DNA of 6,960 nt from CAYGAW01 sp964347945 (GTDB taxonomy: Bacteria > Chloroflexota > Anaerolineae > UBA7937 > B3-Chlor): NCBI GenBank assembly GCA_964347945.1, contig CAYGAW010000016.1:1-6960 (forward strand). The letters run 5' to 3'. Positions 5,801 to 6,960 of this stretch are shown piece by piece. The notes beneath the pieces were generated by a model that was not told the DNA's origin, made no database searches, and worked only from the letters and a program-made list of their open reading frames with translations. How positions within the stretch are numbered: position 1 is the first letter of the stretch; each line of letters begins with the position of its first letter. The translations under genes were made by a program, and so were the position numbers.

Positions 5801-6960
5801 GTGGCTAAGAGGATAGCGCTTCTAGTGGTCATCCCGTTGCTTCTCGCAGTCTTAGGATTCGCAGCACAGAAGGTGATGGAGCGCAGCTGGGATGCACTGG
5901 TCGACTACCGGCCTCCCTGGCTTCCTTGGGTCCCTCTCGCCTCAGGTCAGGGAGGAGAACCGGCAACCGATCAAGTGGTCATCGTCCTGCAAGATGGCCT
6001 GCGCTTCGATACCTCACAGGAACTGGAAGCGTGGAACGAGCTCCGCGCTGAGGGCGCCGACCTCGCCGTCCGGGTGGGGCAGCCATCCCTCTCCATCCCC
6101 TCATTCTCGGTCATCAATTCCGGTACCTATCAGGAGATGAGTGGCGTCACCACCAACTGGTACAAGGGCCCCATCCCTCCCGTGGACAGCATCTATTGCC
6201 AGGCGCAGGCGGAGGGCTTGACCACGGCCATGGTGCAGGAGGCCGGTGGACCCAAACTCTTCGAGCCCTGCTTGGATTCTCACATATTTCCCGAGATTCC
6301 AAAGGATGACCGCAGGGCAGCCGATGACATCATTCTGGAAGAGAGCTTGGCCGCTTTGGAGGAGGAGCCCAACTTGCTCTGGATCCACTTCTCCGGCTCC
6401 GACTGGTCTGGCCATCACTACGGAGGGGCCAGCGAAGAGTATCGCCAGTTCGCGAGGGAGATCGACGCGCGTGTCGCCAAGATCGCTGACGCGATGGATC
6501 TCGACTCCTCGGTGCTGATCGTCAACTCAGACCATGGACACATCGACACAGGGGGACACGGGGGTTGGGAGGAGGAGGTGATAGTTGCGCCGCTGGTGAT
6601 CGTGGGCGAGGGTGTCAAACCTGGCTCCTACGGCGAGGTTGAACAGGCGAAGATCGCCCCCACCGTGGCCGCACTCCTGGGCATAGCCATGCCCGCCCAC
6701 AACCAAGGCCAGCCCCTCTTCGACCTGTTGGACATGCCGACACAGGCCAAGGCCGAAAGGGCGGTGGATGTGGCCAGCCAGCACCAGGACTTCTACGGCC
6801 ACTACCTGACCGTGATTGGGGCCGATGCCTACGCCGGCAACGAGTTGGCGGAGGCCGAGCAAGCGTTGGCCACGGCCGACTATCAAACCGCCTACGAGCG
6901 CGGCACGGAGTTCGCCGAGGGAATCCGCCAGTACGCGGAGGGTGCCAGGCAGAGCAGGCT
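5801..6960 (+). CDS. Membrane-anchored alkaline-phosphatase-superfamily phosphodiesterase, partial
   Basis: The gene runs off the right edge; 386 codons are visible. An N-terminal membrane segment (residues about 5-21) anchors or exports the product. The catalytic domain (about 57-310) has the two-metal site of the alkaline phosphatase/nucleotide pyrophosphatase superfamily: Asp65 (LQDGLR), probable nucleophile Ser98 (PSLSIPS), Asp201 and His205 (SDWSGHHYGG), Asp244-His245 (NSDHGH) and His253 (GGHGGW). All ligands expected of an active enzyme are present. It probably hydrolyses a phosphodiester or phosphomonoester outside the membrane; sulfatase or phosphoglycerate-mutase-like relatives cannot be excluded. 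Residues beyond about 312 form a probably helical extension rich in Glu/Ala that continues past the window. The GTG start is set by the strong ribosome binding site at 5786-5796. It lies 65 nt after the lipoprotein gene, in the same direction. Confidence 0.82.
   Translation, partial: MAKRIALLVVIPLLLAVLGFAAQKVMERSWDALVDYRPPWLPWVPLASGQGGEPATDQVVIVLQDGLRFDTSQELEAWNELRAEGADLAVRVGQPSLSIPSFSVINSGTYQEMSGVTTNWYKGPIPPVDSIYCQAQAEGLTTAMVQEAGGPKLFEPCLDSHIFPEIPKDDRRAADDIILEESLAALEEEPNLLWIHFSGSDWSGHHYGGASEEYRQFAREIDARVAKIADAMDLDSSVLIVNSDHGHIDTGGHGGWEEEVIVAPLVIVGEGVKPGSYGEVEQAKIAPTVAALLGIAMPAHNQGQPLFDLLDMPTQAKAERAVDVASQHQDFYGHYLTVIGADAYAGNELAEAEQALATADYQTAYERGTEFAEGIRQYAEGARQSR

Noticed and set aside
5772..5816. 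A 14-codon frame (ATG at 5772) overlapping the phosphodiesterase start
   Set aside because: No ribosome binding site of its own; the strong site at 5786-5796 lies inside it and serves the GTG at 5801.

Overview
The window looks like a chromosomal segment of a GC-rich (about 60% by eye), probably uncultured bacterium. My best guess is Chloroflexota (Anaerolineae-like). The main reasons are two lipoproteins with long Thr-Pro/Val-Pro linkers directly after the lipidated cysteine, a lipoprotein trypsin-like protease with a PPC domain, and a PrsW-like membrane protein in one gene run. This assignment is inference from gene style; no rRNA or other phylogenetic marker is present.

Region 1-571 has no convincing protein gene but holds a compact, undescribed-looking RNA locus. 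A sigma70-type promoter (178-206) has a predicted start near 211-213. The transcript would begin with two 9-bp helices whose strands interleave (210-218 with 242-250, and 232-240 with 256-264), which is the topology of an H-type pseudoknot or a two-state switch. A GC-rich hairpin and an intrinsic-terminator-like hairpin (317-341) follow. A second strong hairpin (406-446) and a GAAC-N4-GTTC palindrome resembling a Gram-positive-type LexA box (476-487) separate this locus from the genes downstream.

Region 572-3569 is a tight three-gene run with 7- and 9-nt gaps. It encodes a PrsW-family multi-pass membrane protein whose catalytic motifs appear to be lost, a membrane-anchored protein with a PsbP/LpqN-like extracytoplasmic domain, and a lipoprotein trypsin-like serine protease followed by PPC and carboxypeptidase-regulatory-like domains. 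Together they suggest a cell-envelope or surface-proteolysis module.

Region 3624-6960 continues on the same strand. It encodes a B12-binding-fold radical SAM protein of unknown substrate, a small lipoprotein with a 69-bp-period repeat linker and a small beta-rich domain, and a membrane-anchored alkaline-phosphatase-superfamily phosphodiesterase that runs off the right edge. All six genes lie on the plus strand with gaps of 65 nt or less, and no clear terminator separates them, so one long transcription unit is plausible. Five of the six products are predicted to sit in or outside the membrane; the radical SAM enzyme is the cytoplasmic exception.
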